Notes: generated by a model from the sequence alone, not told the origin. A DNA stretch of 43,763 nt from Leptolyngbya sp. FACHB-60 (GCF_014695775.1 NZ_JACJOX010000024.1:1-43763); one strand, 5' to 3'. Positions 16,292 through 25,372 are shown, counted from the stretch's first letter. Numbers and translations are program-made.

Positions 16292-17419
16292 TTGACCTCA
16301 TCTTTTGAAACGCCTGTGAATTCTACTGTTGCGACCCCTTCGGCCACCTTTGCCCCCGCTCGCCGCGCGGTATTTCCCTTCACCGCCGTGATTGGCCAAG
16401 ACGACATGAAGCTGGCCCTGCTGCTCAACGTCATCGACCCCAAAATTGGTGGGGTCATGATCATGGGCGATCGCGGCACCGGCAAATCCACCACCATTCG
16501 CGCCTTGGCCGACCTGCTCCCCGAAATCGAGGTTGTGGCTGACGACCCCTTCAACCGTTCGCCCCAAGACCAAGACGTGCACGCCGAGCGCAATACCGAC
16601 GACCTGCCCGTAGCGCACAAAAAAGTGCCCATGGTTGACTTGCCCCTGGGGGCCACCGAAGACCGGGTCTGCGGCACTATTGACATCGAAAAAGCCCTAT
16701 CTGAGGGCGTCAAAGCCTTTGAGCCGGGTCTGCTGGCTAAGGCCAATCGCGGCATTCTCTATGTAGACGAGGTCAACCTGCTCGACGACCACCTCGTCGA
16801 CGTGCTGCTCGACTCCGCCGCCTCAGGCTGGAACACCGTAGAGCGCGAGGGCATCTCCATTCGCCACCCAGCCCAGTTTGTGCTGGTCGGCTCCGGCAAC
16901 CCCGAGGAAGGCGAACTGCGGCCCCAGCTGCTCGATCGCTTTGGTATGCACGCCGAGATTCGCACCGTGCGCGACCCCGAACTGCGGGTGCAGATTGTGG
17001 AGCAGCGCTCTGAGTTTGACCAAGACCCCACCACCTACCTAACCAAGCACCAAGCCGAGCAGGAAGCGCTCCAGGTCAAACTGGTCGAGGCGCAGCAGCG
17101 GCTAGCCTCGGTCAACCTCGAGTACGAAGACCGGGTGCGCATCTCTGAAGTTTGCTCAGAGCTAGATGTCGACGGGCTGCGGGGTGACATTGTCACCAAC
17201 CGGGCCGCCAAGGCGATCGCCGCCTACGAGGGCCGCACCGAAGTCACCCTTGACGACATCAAGCGGGTGATTGTGCTCTGCCTGCGCCACCGCCTGCGTA
17301 AAGATCCTCTAGAGAGCATCGACTCGGGCTACAAGGTCGAAAAAGTGTTCTGCAAGGTGTTTGGCCTGGCCGATCCCGATGCGGCGGTCAACGGTCGCCA
17401 GCCCGTGGGGGCTCGGTAA
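16292..17419 (+). CDS. chlI: Magnesium chelatase ATPase subunit I
   Basis: AAA+ subunit of the three-part chelatase that inserts Mg2+ into protoporphyrin IX, the first committed step to chlorophyll. Seen: [19 protein letters not shown], Walker [10 protein letters not shown] at 59-67, the Mg-chelatase insertion ([19 protein letters not shown]), Walker B region [17 protein letters not shown], the sensor block [20 protein letters not shown], and the C-terminal helical lid [22 protein letters not shown]. Length 375 is usual. The long frame opens with a TTG at 16292; a GTG at 16316 is an alternative. No strong ribosome binding site is visible for either, and a near-perfect inverted repeat lies immediately upstream. 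ruvC follows after 8 bp. Confidence 0.97.
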   Translation: MTSSFETPVNSTVATPSATFAPARRAVFPFTAVIGQDDMKLALLLNVIDPKIGGVMIMGDRGTGKSTTIRALADLLPEIEVVADDPFNRSPQDQDVHAERNTDDLPVAHKKVPMVDLPLGATEDRVCGTIDIEKALSEGVKAFEPGLLAKANRGILYVDEVNLLDDHLVDVLLDSAASGWNTVEREGISIRHPAQFVLVGSGNPEEGELRPQLLDRFGMHAEIRTVRDPELRVQIVEQRSEFDQDPTTYLTKHQAEQEALQVKLVEAQQRLASVNLEYEDRVRISEVCSELDVDGLRGDIVTNRAAKAIAAYEGRTEVTLDDIKRVIVLCLRHRLRKDPLESIDSGYKVEKVFCKVFGLADPDAAVNGRQPVGAR

Positions 17420-17427
17420 GTACTCCT

Positions 17428-17928
17428 GTGGGTCAGCGCATTCTTGGGCTTGACCCAGGGTTAGCCATTCTGGGATTTGGGGTGATCGACGGGGCCGATC
17501 TCTCGGCACCCGCTGCCTCTGGCACCCACGCTGAGGCAGCGGTGGTCGATTTTGGCGTGATTGAAACTCCCGCTAAGACTCCGGTGGGTGATCGCCTCTG
17601 CACCATCTACACCGATCTGCACAGCCTGCTAGAGCTGTACAGGCCAGATTTGGTGGCGATCGAAAAGTTCTTTTTTTACCGCATGGGCAACACGATTTTG
17701 GTGGCTCAGGCGCGCGGGGTGGTGATGCTAGTGCTGGCTCAGCACAGCTTACCCTTTGTGGAGTTCACCCCAGCCCAGGTAAAGCAGGCGCTGACGGGCT
17801 ACGGTAATGCCGATAAGTCTGAGGTGCAGCAGGCGGTGGCCCGAGAGCTGAGTCTAGACCGCATTCCCCGCCCTGACGATGCAGCGGATGGGCTGGCGCT
17901 AGCACTGGCAGCCTGGTATCAGCGGTAA
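17428..17928 (+). CDS. ruvC: Holliday junction resolvase RuvC
   Basis: Endonuclease that resolves four-way DNA junctions as a dimer with RuvAB. Seen: the RNase-H-like active site in order: first acidic residue in [16 protein letters not shown] (Asp9), then [22 protein letters not shown] (Glu), and the C-terminal acidic pair in [15 protein letters not shown]. Length is 166. Start is a GTG eight bases after chlI, so the two genes are probably one transcript even though their functions are unrelated. A strong hairpin stands ~100 bp downstream. Confidence 0.96.
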   Translation: MGQRILGLDPGLAILGFGVIDGADLSAPAASGTHAEAAVVDFGVIETPAKTPVGDRLCTIYTDLHSLLELYRPDLVAIEKFFFYRMGNTILVAQARGVVMLVLAQHSLPFVEFTPAQVKQALTGYGNADKSEVQQAVARELSLDRIPRPDDAADGLALALAAWYQR

Positions 17929-18028
17929 CGACATTTCCAGGTCATCAACAGGTGGCCTCAATATAGACGTAGTCCTGCTCAGTCGTGGGGACTGCGGATC
18001 CACGGTAATATCCTGACATTTTCAGGCT

Positions 18029-18071
18029 TGCTCAGCATGGTGGGTTATAACTTAACCCACCATGCTGAGCA
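18029..18071. terminator. Strong 19-bp-arm hairpin between convergent genes
   Basis: TGCTCAGCATGGTGGGTTA (18029-18047) and its exact complement (18053-18071) flank a 5-base loop, located between the ruvC stop and the stop of the convergent flotillin-like gene. There is no T-run on either side, but its position fits a bidirectional transcript end. Confidence 0.65.
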
Positions 18072-18083
18072 GGGATCAATGCC

Positions 18084-19367
18084 TTACCCCTGGTTTACAT
18101 CAGCGTCTGGTTTGGCGGATAATGCTCCCTGTGAGGCACTACCGCCACCCAGATTCTGCAACGTCTGAGCCAAATCTAGCCCGGTGGTCTGCTTCATCTG
18201 CTCCATAAACGAGGCCAGCTTGGTGGCACTGCCGCCCTGCCCCGAATCGATCACGGTGATGCTTTCGACCTTCACCTCGGGCACGGTGTCGACCAGATTT
18301 GCCAGCAGCGACTCCAGCTTTTGAAAGAGAAAAATTTCTCGGGCGTGGTCGCCTGCGGCCTTCCAGGTGGTGGCCAGTTCGCGAATGCCTTCGGCACGGG
18401 CGCGACCGTCTTCGACGATGCTGGCAGCGTCGCCCTTGGCACGGGCCTGGGCCTGCTGGCAAGCAGCAGCAGCGGGGGTAATCACATCGGCCTGGAGCTG
18501 CTGCTCGACCTGGTTACGGCGTTCGCGCTGGACGGCGAGTTCAGCCTCGGTGCGGGCAACTTCGGCGGCGATCTCAGACTCGGCTTCAGAAATCGCGGCC
18601 TGGCGCTGGCTGAGGGCGTTTTGCAGGCGGCGATCGGCGTCGGCGCGAGTGGTGGCCATTTTTGCTTCGATCTGACGCAGGGAGGTGCGCTTGAGGTTTT
18701 CGGCGGCTTGGAGAGCCGACTGAGATTTAGCTTCGGCCTCAGCGATGCGGGCATCGCGCAGCAGGTCGGCTCGCTGTTTGCGGCCAATGGAATTGAGATA
18801 GCCGACATCGTCAGAAATGTTTTGAATTTGCAGGTTGTCGAGAACCAGACCGAGCTGGGCTAGGTCATCGTCGGCTTCGTCGAGCAGGCTGCGAACAAAG
18901 GCCATTTTATCTTCGTTTACCTGTTCGGGAGTTAGAGTGGCCAGCACCCCGCGCAGGTTACCTTCTAGGGTTTCGCGGGCAATTTTTTCGATCTCCTGCC
19001 GACTTTTGCCCAACAGGCGCTCGATCGCATTGTGAATGGCAGGTTCTTCGCCAGCAATTTTGATATTTGCCACGCCGTCGACGCGGAGGGGAATGCCGCC
19101 CTTGGAGTAGGAATTGTTGACCCGCAGCTCGATGATCATGTTGGTGAGCTCCATGCGGAAGGTTTTTTCCAGCAGGGGTTTGCGAATGCTGCTGCCGCCT
19201 TTGACCAAACGGTAGCCGACCCGCCGACCATCGCTGACCGTGCTGCGATCGCCCGAAAAAATCAGCACTTCGCTGGGCTGACAGACGTAGTACAGGTTTT
19301 TAATGAGCAACAGGAGACTGCCGGTAGCCCCAAACATGACCACCAGCAGAGCAAGAATCAGGCTCAT
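18084..19367 (-). CDS. Flotillin/SPFH-domain protein, second copy
   Basis: A 427-residue membrane-scaffold protein of the flotillin type, which organises ordered membrane microdomains. Seen: one N-terminal membrane segment (LILALLVVMFGATGSLLLLI), an SPFH domain (residues ~30-200 with YSKGGIPLRVDGVANIKIAG and ARETLEGNLRGVLATLTPEQ), then a long charged helical region rich in Ala/Glu/Arg (~205-340) expected to coil, and a C-terminal tail with VESITVIDSG. It overlaps the stop of the upstream paralogue by 4 bp (ATGA). The two paralogues could form hetero-oligomers. Confidence 0.9.
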   Translation of the reverse strand: MSLILALLVVMFGATGSLLLLIKNLYYVCQPSEVLIFSGDRSTVSDGRRVGYRLVKGGSSIRKPLLEKTFRMELTNMIIELRVNNSYSKGGIPLRVDGVANIKIAGEEPAIHNAIERLLGKSRQEIEKIARETLEGNLRGVLATLTPEQVNEDKMAFVRSLLDEADDDLAQLGLVLDNLQIQNISDDVGYLNSIGRKQRADLLRDARIAEAEAKSQSALQAAENLKRTSLRQIEAKMATTRADADRRLQNALSQRQAAISEAESEIAAEVARTEAELAVQRERRNQVEQQLQADVITPAAAACQQAQARAKGDAASIVEDGRARAEGIRELATTWKAAGDHAREIFLFQKLESLLANLVDTVPEVKVESITVIDSGQGGSATKLASFMEQMKQTTGLDLAQTLQNLGGGSASQGALSAKPDADVNQG

Positions 19368-20761
19368 AGTTTCTCCAAAGGGTGAATGGGGGCGTTTAGC
19401 GGCGATAAAGCTTGTGGCACTATGGGGGGCAACACTGGGGGCGTTAGACTGGCCGCCAGGGGAATGCCGAGAATGTCTTCGGACTGCTTCAAAAACTGCT
19501 TCACCATTTCGGGGTAGGCGTTGAGCAGCGATGCGATCGCCTTGCCGTCCCCATTGTCGATCACGTTTACATGACCGAGGTGGAGCCGACCAGGAATGCG
19601 ACCCGCTTGCTTGAGCACCATTTCGAGTTGCTGCACCAGGAAGATTTGGGAGGCATCAACCCCCGTCTCCTGCCACACCTTGACCATCATTTGGCTGGCC
19701 TGGGCTGAGGCCTTAGCATTTTCTTCGAGGGTGGCGGCAGCTCCACGGGCCTGGAATTCCTGGGCACGCTGCTGAGCCCTGGCGGGCAGCACCTGTTCTA
19801 CCTCCAGGCGCGCCTGTTCCAGGTGGGCGCGAATGGCCTGTAGCTCTCGCTGGGCGCGGGCGCGGGCCTCGGCGGCGGCGGACAGGGTGCGCTCTTCTTC
19901 AATGCGGGCCTGCTTTTCGACTTCGGCGGTAATCCGGCGCAGCTCGTTTTCTTTCTCTTGAATGACGGTGCGGGCCTGGGTTTGGGCGACTTCGGCCTGG
20001 CGGGTGCTGTCGGCCTCAATTTGTTCGGCGGCGGCCATAGCATTCGACTCGGCAATTTCGGCGTCGCGCACCACGTTGGCAATCTGGCGTCGCCCGATGG
20101 AGTTGAGGTAGTCAACGTGATCTGAGACGCTTTGAATTTTCAGGGTGTCGAGTTGCAAACCCAGCTTGACCAAGTCGTTGCGCACGTCGCTGGCAATGCG
20201 TTCGGCAAACTGGAGCCGGTCTTCGTTGAGCTGCTCGGGGGTGAGGGTGGCTACGACACCGCGCAGGTTGCCCTCCAAGGTTTCGCGGGCGACGCGGGCA
20301 ATTTCTTTGCGGTCTCGGCCCAAAAAGCGCTCGATCGCGTTGCCGACCATGGCCTCGTCGCGGGCGATTTTAACGTTGGCGATCGCCTGAATATGCAGCG
20401 GTGTGCCGCCCCTAGAGTAGGCGTTGGTGACCTCAATGGGCACGGGCATGGTGGTCAAATCCATGGTTCTGACCGTTTCAAGAATGGGAATGCGGAAGGT
20501 GCGCCCGCCGTAGATCACGCGATAGCCGGTGGTCTGACCGTTGAGGCGGCGGTACTCGCGCCCGGAGATGATCAAAATTTTGTTGGGGTCGCAAATTTGC
20601 ACCAGGGCGTTGACGCCCCAAATGGTGAGCAAAAGGACAAAGATGAGAACGGCGAGCGCCCCACCTCCCAAGATTTGGCCGCCGGTCTGCCCGATGACTG
20701 GAGCAGTTGGTATTGCCCCCGTCAGGGTCACCGTTTCGGTGTGGTCAATGCTTGCTCTCAT
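19364..20761 (-). CDS. Flotillin/SPFH-domain protein, first copy
   Basis: A 465-residue paralogue of the downstream protein with the same order: an N-terminal membrane helix (ILGGGALAVLIFVLLLTIWG, residues ~30-50), the SPFH domain (YSRGGTPLHIQAIANVKIA, ARETLEGNLRGVVATLTPEQ), an Ala/Glu/Arg-rich coiled region from ~210 to 350, and a C-terminal HLGHVNVIDNGDGKAIASLL. Translationally coupled to the next gene. It lies 68 bp after the NfeD-like gene, the classical partner of flotillins in bacteria. Likely role: membrane microdomain scaffold; cargo unknown. Confidence 0.9.
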   Translation of the reverse strand: MRASIDHTETVTLTGAIPTAPVIGQTGGQILGGGALAVLIFVLLLTIWGVNALVQICDPNKILIISGREYRRLNGQTTGYRVIYGGRTFRIPILETVRTMDLTTMPVPIEVTNAYSRGGTPLHIQAIANVKIARDEAMVGNAIERFLGRDRKEIARVARETLEGNLRGVVATLTPEQLNEDRLQFAERIASDVRNDLVKLGLQLDTLKIQSVSDHVDYLNSIGRRQIANVVRDAEIAESNAMAAAEQIEADSTRQAEVAQTQARTVIQEKENELRRITAEVEKQARIEEERTLSAAAEARARAQRELQAIRAHLEQARLEVEQVLPARAQQRAQEFQARGAAATLEENAKASAQASQMMVKVWQETGVDASQIFLVQQLEMVLKQAGRIPGRLHLGHVNVIDNGDGKAIASLLNAYPEMVKQFLKQSEDILGIPLAASLTPPVLPPIVPQALSPLNAPIHPLEKL

Positions 20762-20829
20762 GCCTACTCGCTCCTTAGGTGGATATCAATACTCGCTGCC
20801 TTTTCCGCAATGGGCAGATGCCGTCTGCC

Positions 20830-21432
20830 CTAGCTGTCTATCCCCTCCGCTGAGGCTACCCATAGCTTGTTGTGCTCCAACCCCACCACCAGTACCGAAT
20901 CCCCTCTTTGGAAGGATCGCTCCTCCTGGGTGATGGCGAAGAAGCTGATCGTCGAGTCGCGCAGGCGCAGGCAAACTTTGCCCCGGCTGTGGGTGTCGAA
21001 GGGAATTTCTACCGTGGCGATCTGGCCGGTCAACTCGTCGGGGCGAATCAGGCTGCTGACCGACTGCCGACCCAGCGATCGCAACACCAGCGCCGCCACC
21101 AACCCGCAAAACAGCCCCATCAGCACCGCAATCAGCGCCCCCAGCCAGCCCACCAAGCTGGGCTGCATGAGGGTGATCAGTAGCCCCGTCAGCCCAAAGA
21201 AGCAGAGGGCAAAGGTCCAAAACCGCAGGCTGAGAAAGGGCAGCCACCAGCGATCGCGCAGGGCCGTCAGCGTCTGGTCAATCTGGGTACCCACGTCAAT
21301 GTCGTCAATATTGGCGGACACTTCGGCATCAAAATTAAAATCGGTGTCGATGTCTACACCATCGAGCCCGCCGACAGCAGCCAGCAAGACAAAAATGCCC
21401 CCGACAATAAAACACAGACCATAGATCAGCAT
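20830..21432 (-). CDS. NfeD-like membrane protein with C-terminal OB fold
   Basis: A 200-residue protein heading the flotillin operon. Seen: a short first membrane helix (LIYGLCFIVGGIFVLLAAVGG), an acidic loop (DGVDIDTDFNFDAEVSANID), two more membrane helices in ~75-125 (WTFALCFFGLTGLLITLM and LGALIAVLMGLFCGLVAALVL), and a C-terminal ~75-residue beta domain (ELTGQIATVEIPFDTHSRGK to DSVLVVGLEHNKLWVAS) of the NfeD OB-fold kind. NfeD proteins are encoded next to flotillin genes across bacteria and are thought to assist microdomain assembly. The long protease-linked form is absent. Confidence 0.85.
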   Translation of the reverse strand: MLIYGLCFIVGGIFVLLAAVGGLDGVDIDTDFNFDAEVSANIDDIDVGTQIDQTLTALRDRWWLPFLSLRFWTFALCFFGLTGLLITLMQPSLVGWLGALIAVLMGLFCGLVAALVLRSLGRQSVSSLIRPDELTGQIATVEIPFDTHSRGKVCLRLRDSTISFFAITQEERSFQRGDSVLVVGLEHNKLWVASAEGIDS

Positions 21433-21610
21433 AGTTTAGCGGCACCTCAGGGGGTTGGCCAGGTTAACCCCCGTTGCCAGGGTACTCGCGCCGCCTAATC
21501 TACGCCCGTGTTCTTCATTAATTAGAACGTGAGAGTGGCCGCGATCGCTAGGTCAAAATGTCGGCCGCACCGGGCCGGTAGCGGCGAGTCAGAAGGGGTA
21601 GAGGTGTGAT

Positions 21611-22429
21611 TTATCCGTTGCTTTTTTGCCCATCGGAAAACCGATAAGGGCCATCAAAGTTACCGACAAAAACAGTATGGGAAACCAAACTCCCATTTCC
21701 CCATATGTGGAGCTGATAGGCAGGGGGTTCCATTACAAACTGGCTGGCTGTATCAGGCTGTAGATCTAAGAAGCCTTGATGGACCAGGCTAGGCTGTGTG
21801 CTAGCGATAGTGCCAGCCCAACGAAGATACATCACCCGATGCAAGTGGCCACAGCTAATCCGCTCGACCTGGCTGTGCTGGGCAATCAAGGCTGCTAAAG
21901 CATCGCTGCCACCAAGCCTGCGTCGATCCATCCAGGGAATACCCGTCACAAAAGGGGGATGATGCATAAACATCAGGGTTGGGGCCTTGGGTGCTCTCAC
22001 CAGTTGGGCCTCTAGCCACGCTAGCCGCTGATCATCCAGTCCGCCCGACTTTTTCCCAGGCAGCGTGTTGTCCAGCATAATCATGCGGATTGGATAGTCG
22101 TCTACGACATAGCTCAGATGATTCATAGAGCTAGCCAGGTAGTGATGATCGGCAAATACCTGTTGCAGGTTTGCTCCATCGTCATGGTTCCCAGGCATTA
22201 GATAAATTGGAGCCCGTAGGTTTGCTAGCAGCTCTCTCAGCTGTTGATAGTCTGCCAAGGTGCCTTGCTGGACTAAATCACCTGTAGCAACGACTAAATC
22301 TGGTTGGGGGTTTAGCTGGTTTAGATGCGCGATCGCAGCCTGCACCAATGAATTAGTATCAACAATGCCATAGGCCAATGCGCCTGCCGATTGCACATGC
22401 AGATCGCTAATTTGAGCAATCAGTGTCAT
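21611..22429 (-). CDS. Calcineurin-like phosphodiesterase at the end of the phn operon
   Basis: A 272-residue metallophosphoesterase of the CpdA/GpdQ class. Seen in order: QISDLHV (metal ligands Asp, His), VVATGDLVQQG (Asp), MPGNHDDG (Asn, His), FMHHPPF (His) and SCGHLHRV (two His). Its start overlaps the stop of the PhnZ-like gene by 4 bp, so the two are translationally coupled. C-P lyase pathways need a phosphodiesterase to open 5-phosphoribosyl 1,2-cyclic phosphate. The usual enzyme, PhnP, is a metallo-beta-lactamase-fold protein and is not in this window. I infer that this enzyme may do that job or may process phosphonate or phosphodiester substrates. Confidence 0.88.
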   Translation of the reverse strand: MTLIAQISDLHVQSAGALAYGIVDTNSLVQAAIAHLNQLNPQPDLVVATGDLVQQGTLADYQQLRELLANLRAPIYLMPGNHDDGANLQQVFADHHYLASSMNHLSYVVDDYPIRMIMLDNTLPGKKSGGLDDQRLAWLEAQLVRAPKAPTLMFMHHPPFVTGIPWMDRRRLGGSDALAALIAQHSQVERISCGHLHRVMYLRWAGTIASTQPSLVHQGFLDLQPDTASQFVMEPPAYQLHIWGNGSLVSHTVFVGNFDGPYRFSDGQKSNG

Positions 22430-22986
22430 CGCAAATCAGCCGATTGGCAGGCTTTCTGCAGGCTGGGTAGGAAATGTTCTAAATCTGGGGTGTCTTGATC
22501 AGGCACTTTAGCCAGATCATCCCAGCGGCGCAGTTGCACTGCCTGCTGGGCGTGGGGTTGCTGGATAAAGGCTGTGGCAGCAGCCGGTGAAAAAACACCA
22601 CCCTGAAGTTCCAGGCTACGTTTGGAAGTCGCCGATAAAGAGTCCCAGTAAGCTTCATCTACGGCACAGAGATAGCGTTTTGCGGCTACATGCAGCTGGA
22701 TCGGAATGGTTACCGCAGCCGGAAAAATCTGTTCTAAAACAGGGATTGCTCGCTGTTCATGGCGATCGTCAATGCCGCGAAGGGCTGGATCATCACCCAG
22801 GTGATGGACCAGGTGCCCCAGATCATGGAACAAGCAAGCTGCGATCATCTCAGGAGGTTGCCCAGCTTGTTCAGCTAAAGCAGCACACTGGAGGGCGTGT
22901 TCAAATTGGCTGACAGCTTCGCCGCCGTATTGGGCCTGACCCCGTTGGCGATAGAGATCAAGCAGAGTTGCGAGGGTGTATGGCAT
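22426..22986 (-). CDS. phnZ: PhnZ-like HD-domain diiron phosphonate oxygenase
   Basis: A 186-residue HD protein matching PhnZ, the mixed-valence diiron oxygenase that cleaves 2-amino-1-hydroxyethylphosphonate to glycine and phosphate. Seen: metal ligands His30, His54-Asp55, His76, His99 and Asp156 in the PhnZ order; the gatekeeping pair Tyr20 and Glu23 in YGGEAVSQFEHALQCA; the substrate-binding block HVAAKRYL (Lys103); SATSKRSLELQGG; and LRRWDD (Arg153). These were compared from memory with the characterised enzyme and TmpB-like relatives. The dioxygenase PhnY that makes its substrate is not in the window. It starts 12 bp after the second phnM-like gene and overlaps the phosphodiesterase gene. 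Exact substrate is inferred. Confidence 0.85.
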   Translation of the reverse strand: MPYTLATLLDLYRQRGQAQYGGEAVSQFEHALQCAALAEQAGQPPEMIAACLFHDLGHLVHHLGDDPALRGIDDRHEQRAIPVLEQIFPAAVTIPIQLHVAAKRYLCAVDEAYWDSLSATSKRSLELQGGVFSPAAATAFIQQPHAQQAVQLRRWDDLAKVPDQDTPDLEHFLPSLQKACQSADLR

Positions 22987-22998
22987 AGGGCTGAAAAA

Positions 22999-24165
22999 TT
23001 AGAGGGATTGTTTAACCGGCAGGCCATTGATGTAGACCGCACGAATGGCGCTGGGTAAAGAGCCATCGGGAGTCAGCAAGAGAAAATCGGCATCGTAGCC
23101 AGGAGCGATTTTGCCTTTTTGATCACCAATTTTGGCGGCTTCAGCGGGGTATTCGGAGACGCACTTCCACGCCTGCTCAAAGGGCATTAGTTCTTTTTCG
23201 GCTAGTAAAAAAGGAGCATGGAATAAAGAGGGGTAGTGATAGTCAGAACAGAGGCAATCTAGGACCTGAGATTGGGCCGCTTCTGCAACACTCATATAAC
23301 CGACATGGGAACCACCACGTACCAGGTTAGGGGCTCCCATCAAGACGGCGGCTCCATAGGCACGGGATGCTGCTGCTAGCGGTATAGAGGCTGGAAATTC
23401 TGCGATCGCAACCCCTCGCTCTCGGCTTTTAGCCACATCGGCTGCCGTTTCATCATCATGGGAAGCCACCGGAATACCCAGATGATGACAGCGTTGCACC
23501 AAATCTTCAAACTGAGCTAAGCCCTCCTCCTGGCGGGGATAGGCAGACTGAATCAGGGCAAGGATGTCTGCTTCGGACAGCTTCAGCCGTTGACGTAACC
23601 CCTTCGTATATCGCTGTAACGCTTCATCATCAGTAGCAAGCGGTAGATGGTTATTGAGGGAAATCAACGTGACTTTGTGAGTTTCTAGCCAGTTGCACAG
23701 TTCATCATAATCAGCAGTGTTGGCTTGTTCGTGGCGTATGTGAATGCGGCTATCGACTCGCAGCTCATTATCAGGTTCCGAAATCCGGTTAATTAACTGA
23801 CGCGCCATATCCCGGCTGCGTAACCCCGGTTCAAAGGAGTCGGTAATAGAGTAGAAGAATGTAGTAATCCCTGCTCCAAGCAAAGCTAGATCGTTTTCCA
23901 CCAGGGCCATATCCAACGGCAGGTTTACACCAGGCCGAGGGCAAATCATTCGTTCAAAAGCATCCCCGTGAATATCAATAATGCCGGGAAGGAGGTGCAG
24001 ACCTGTGACATCAACAGCAACATAGCCGCTAGGTTTGGCCGCTTGATCGACTGCAACAAATTTTCCGTCTTCAATTAGCACCGTTGCCGATTCTAGCCAT
24101 CCGGTCGGGGTCAACACAGTTGCGCCTTGCAGAGCAAGTTTGGGTGTAGATGGGGGATGTTTCAT
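22999..24165 (-). CDS. Second PhnM-like amidohydrolase
   Basis: A 388-residue metal-dependent hydrolase paralogous to PhnM, the enzyme that removes pyrophosphate from ribose-1-methylphosphonate-5-triphosphate. Seen: LHLLPGIIDIHGDAFERMI (in place of the HTDNFE of the other copy), VASHDDETAADV, GAPNLVRGGSHVGYMSVAEA, and SDYHYPSLFHAPFLLAE, so most of the amidohydrolase metal-site motifs remain. The frame is open upstream to 24330, but that part is antisense noise over phnM. The start at 24165 (MKHPPSTPKLALQG) lies 40 bp after the phnM stop. Its divergence suggests a different substrate, perhaps linked to the PhnZ-like enzyme downstream. Confidence 0.85.
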   Translation of the reverse strand: MKHPPSTPKLALQGATVLTPTGWLESATVLIEDGKFVAVDQAAKPSGYVAVDVTGLHLLPGIIDIHGDAFERMICPRPGVNLPLDMALVENDLALLGAGITTFFYSITDSFEPGLRSRDMARQLINRISEPDNELRVDSRIHIRHEQANTADYDELCNWLETHKVTLISLNNHLPLATDDEALQRYTKGLRQRLKLSEADILALIQSAYPRQEEGLAQFEDLVQRCHHLGIPVASHDDETAADVAKSRERGVAIAEFPASIPLAAASRAYGAAVLMGAPNLVRGGSHVGYMSVAEAAQSQVLDCLCSDYHYPSLFHAPFLLAEKELMPFEQAWKCVSEYPAEAAKIGDQKGKIAPGYDADFLLLTPDGSLPSAIRAVYINGLPVKQSL

Positions 24166-24205
24166 GGAAGAAGGGCAGGAGGGAGGAGTGATCGGAAATT
24201 CGTTT

Positions 24206-25336
24206 CTAGGCGATTCGCTGGCCCTGACGGTGGACGGAGGTGAAGCGGGGGACAACGCCGTCGTGGTGGACCGTGATGAAGTCAGCGCGTTTGCCAACTT
24301 CGAGGCTGCCGCGATCGCCATCGAGGCCAATGGCTTTGGCTGGGTTTAAGGTAAATAGCTGCATGGCTTTGTATAAAGGCCGCTGCTGAGCGATCAAAAA
24401 CATGGCCTGGAGCAAACTCTGGGGCACATAGTCAGACGAGATGATATCGACTAAATCTCGCTCGATCAGCTCTATAGCTGAAACGTTGCCAGAATGAGAC
24501 TGGCCCAAGATCAGATTTGGTGCGCCCATTAACACCTGGAGGCCGTGGAGGTGAGCTTCTTTAGCGGCATCGAGGGTGGTTGGAAACTCGGCAATTTCGG
24601 CTCCGTCCTGCAAAGCTTCCTGCACATGCTCAGGGGTGGCGTCGTCATGACTGGCGAGGCAAATCTGATGCTTCTGGGTGAGTTCTACGAGCTTGCGGCG
24701 GTTCTCATCGGCATGACGCTGCTGGGCTTCGATGCGGGCTTGAATGAAGCCTTCCATTTCATCCGCTCCGACGCCATGTTTGCCCTGGTAATACTCTTTG
24801 TACTTCTCTACCTGGGCAAACTGCCGCTGACCAGGGGTGTGATCCATCAGCGAGATTAGCGACAGTAGGGGGTGATCGGCATAGGTCGCCGCCACATCAT
24901 GCACTTGCTCGTAACCCAGCTCACACCGCAGGTGGAGACGATGATCCACTGCAAAGCGCCCCTCAATTTGGCCTTGATGAATCGTGTTGATCATCGGGTC
25001 AAATTGGGTCATGCGCATGGATGTCGGCGTAATGTCACCCACTGCGATCGCATCACAAACCGTGGTAATTCCAGCCGCTGCTAAATCCCGATCATGGTAT
25101 ACCGCAGCAACATCCATTGGCCAACGCACCTTGGGTCGGGGCGACAGCCGCTGCTCAAAGTTATCGGTGTGCAGTTCTACCAATCCGGGCAGCAAATAGT
25201 CGCCGTCGCCGTTGTGCCCTTGGGAAACAACACCGGGCTGAACCTCGGCAATCATGCCATCCCGCACGACTAGCGTACCGAGAACCTCTTCATTAAGGAG
25301 TTGTAAGCGGTAGTTGGTGAAAATAGTTTCGGTCAT
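24206..25336 (-). CDS. phnM: Alpha-D-ribose 1-methylphosphonate 5-triphosphate diphosphatase PhnM
   Basis: A 376-residue amidohydrolase that follows PhnGHIL in the C-P lyase pathway, releasing pyrophosphate to give the 5-phosphate substrate of PhnJ. Seen: LLPGLVELHTDNFEQRLSPR (PhnM hallmark), ITTVCDAIAVGD, LISLMDHTPGQRQF, LASHDDATPEHV, GAPNLILGQSHSGNVSA, and the last-strand SSDYVPQSLLQAMF. Length agrees with E. coli PhnM. Upstream, 25373-25386 carries a PhnF-type operator core, indicating an own promoter separate from the phnG-phnL unit. It heads phnM, a second phnM-like gene, phnZ and the phosphodiesterase. Confidence 0.97.
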   Translation of the reverse strand: MTETIFTNYRLQLLNEEVLGTLVVRDGMIAEVQPGVVSQGHNGDGDYLLPGLVELHTDNFEQRLSPRPKVRWPMDVAAVYHDRDLAAAGITTVCDAIAVGDITPTSMRMTQFDPMINTIHQGQIEGRFAVDHRLHLRCELGYEQVHDVAATYADHPLLSLISLMDHTPGQRQFAQVEKYKEYYQGKHGVGADEMEGFIQARIEAQQRHADENRRKLVELTQKHQICLASHDDATPEHVQEALQDGAEIAEFPTTLDAAKEAHLHGLQVLMGAPNLILGQSHSGNVSAIELIERDLVDIISSDYVPQSLLQAMFLIAQQRPLYKAMQLFTLNPAKAIGLDGDRGSLEVGKRADFITVHHDGVVPRFTSVHRQGQRIA

Positions 25337-25372
25337 GGGATACGCAATAAGGACAGATTTACATTAGATACA

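Noticed and set aside
24166..24330. Longer N terminus for the second PhnM-like protein
   Set aside because: It overlaps the phnM coding end in another frame and has low-complexity Ser/Pro composition unlike the family.
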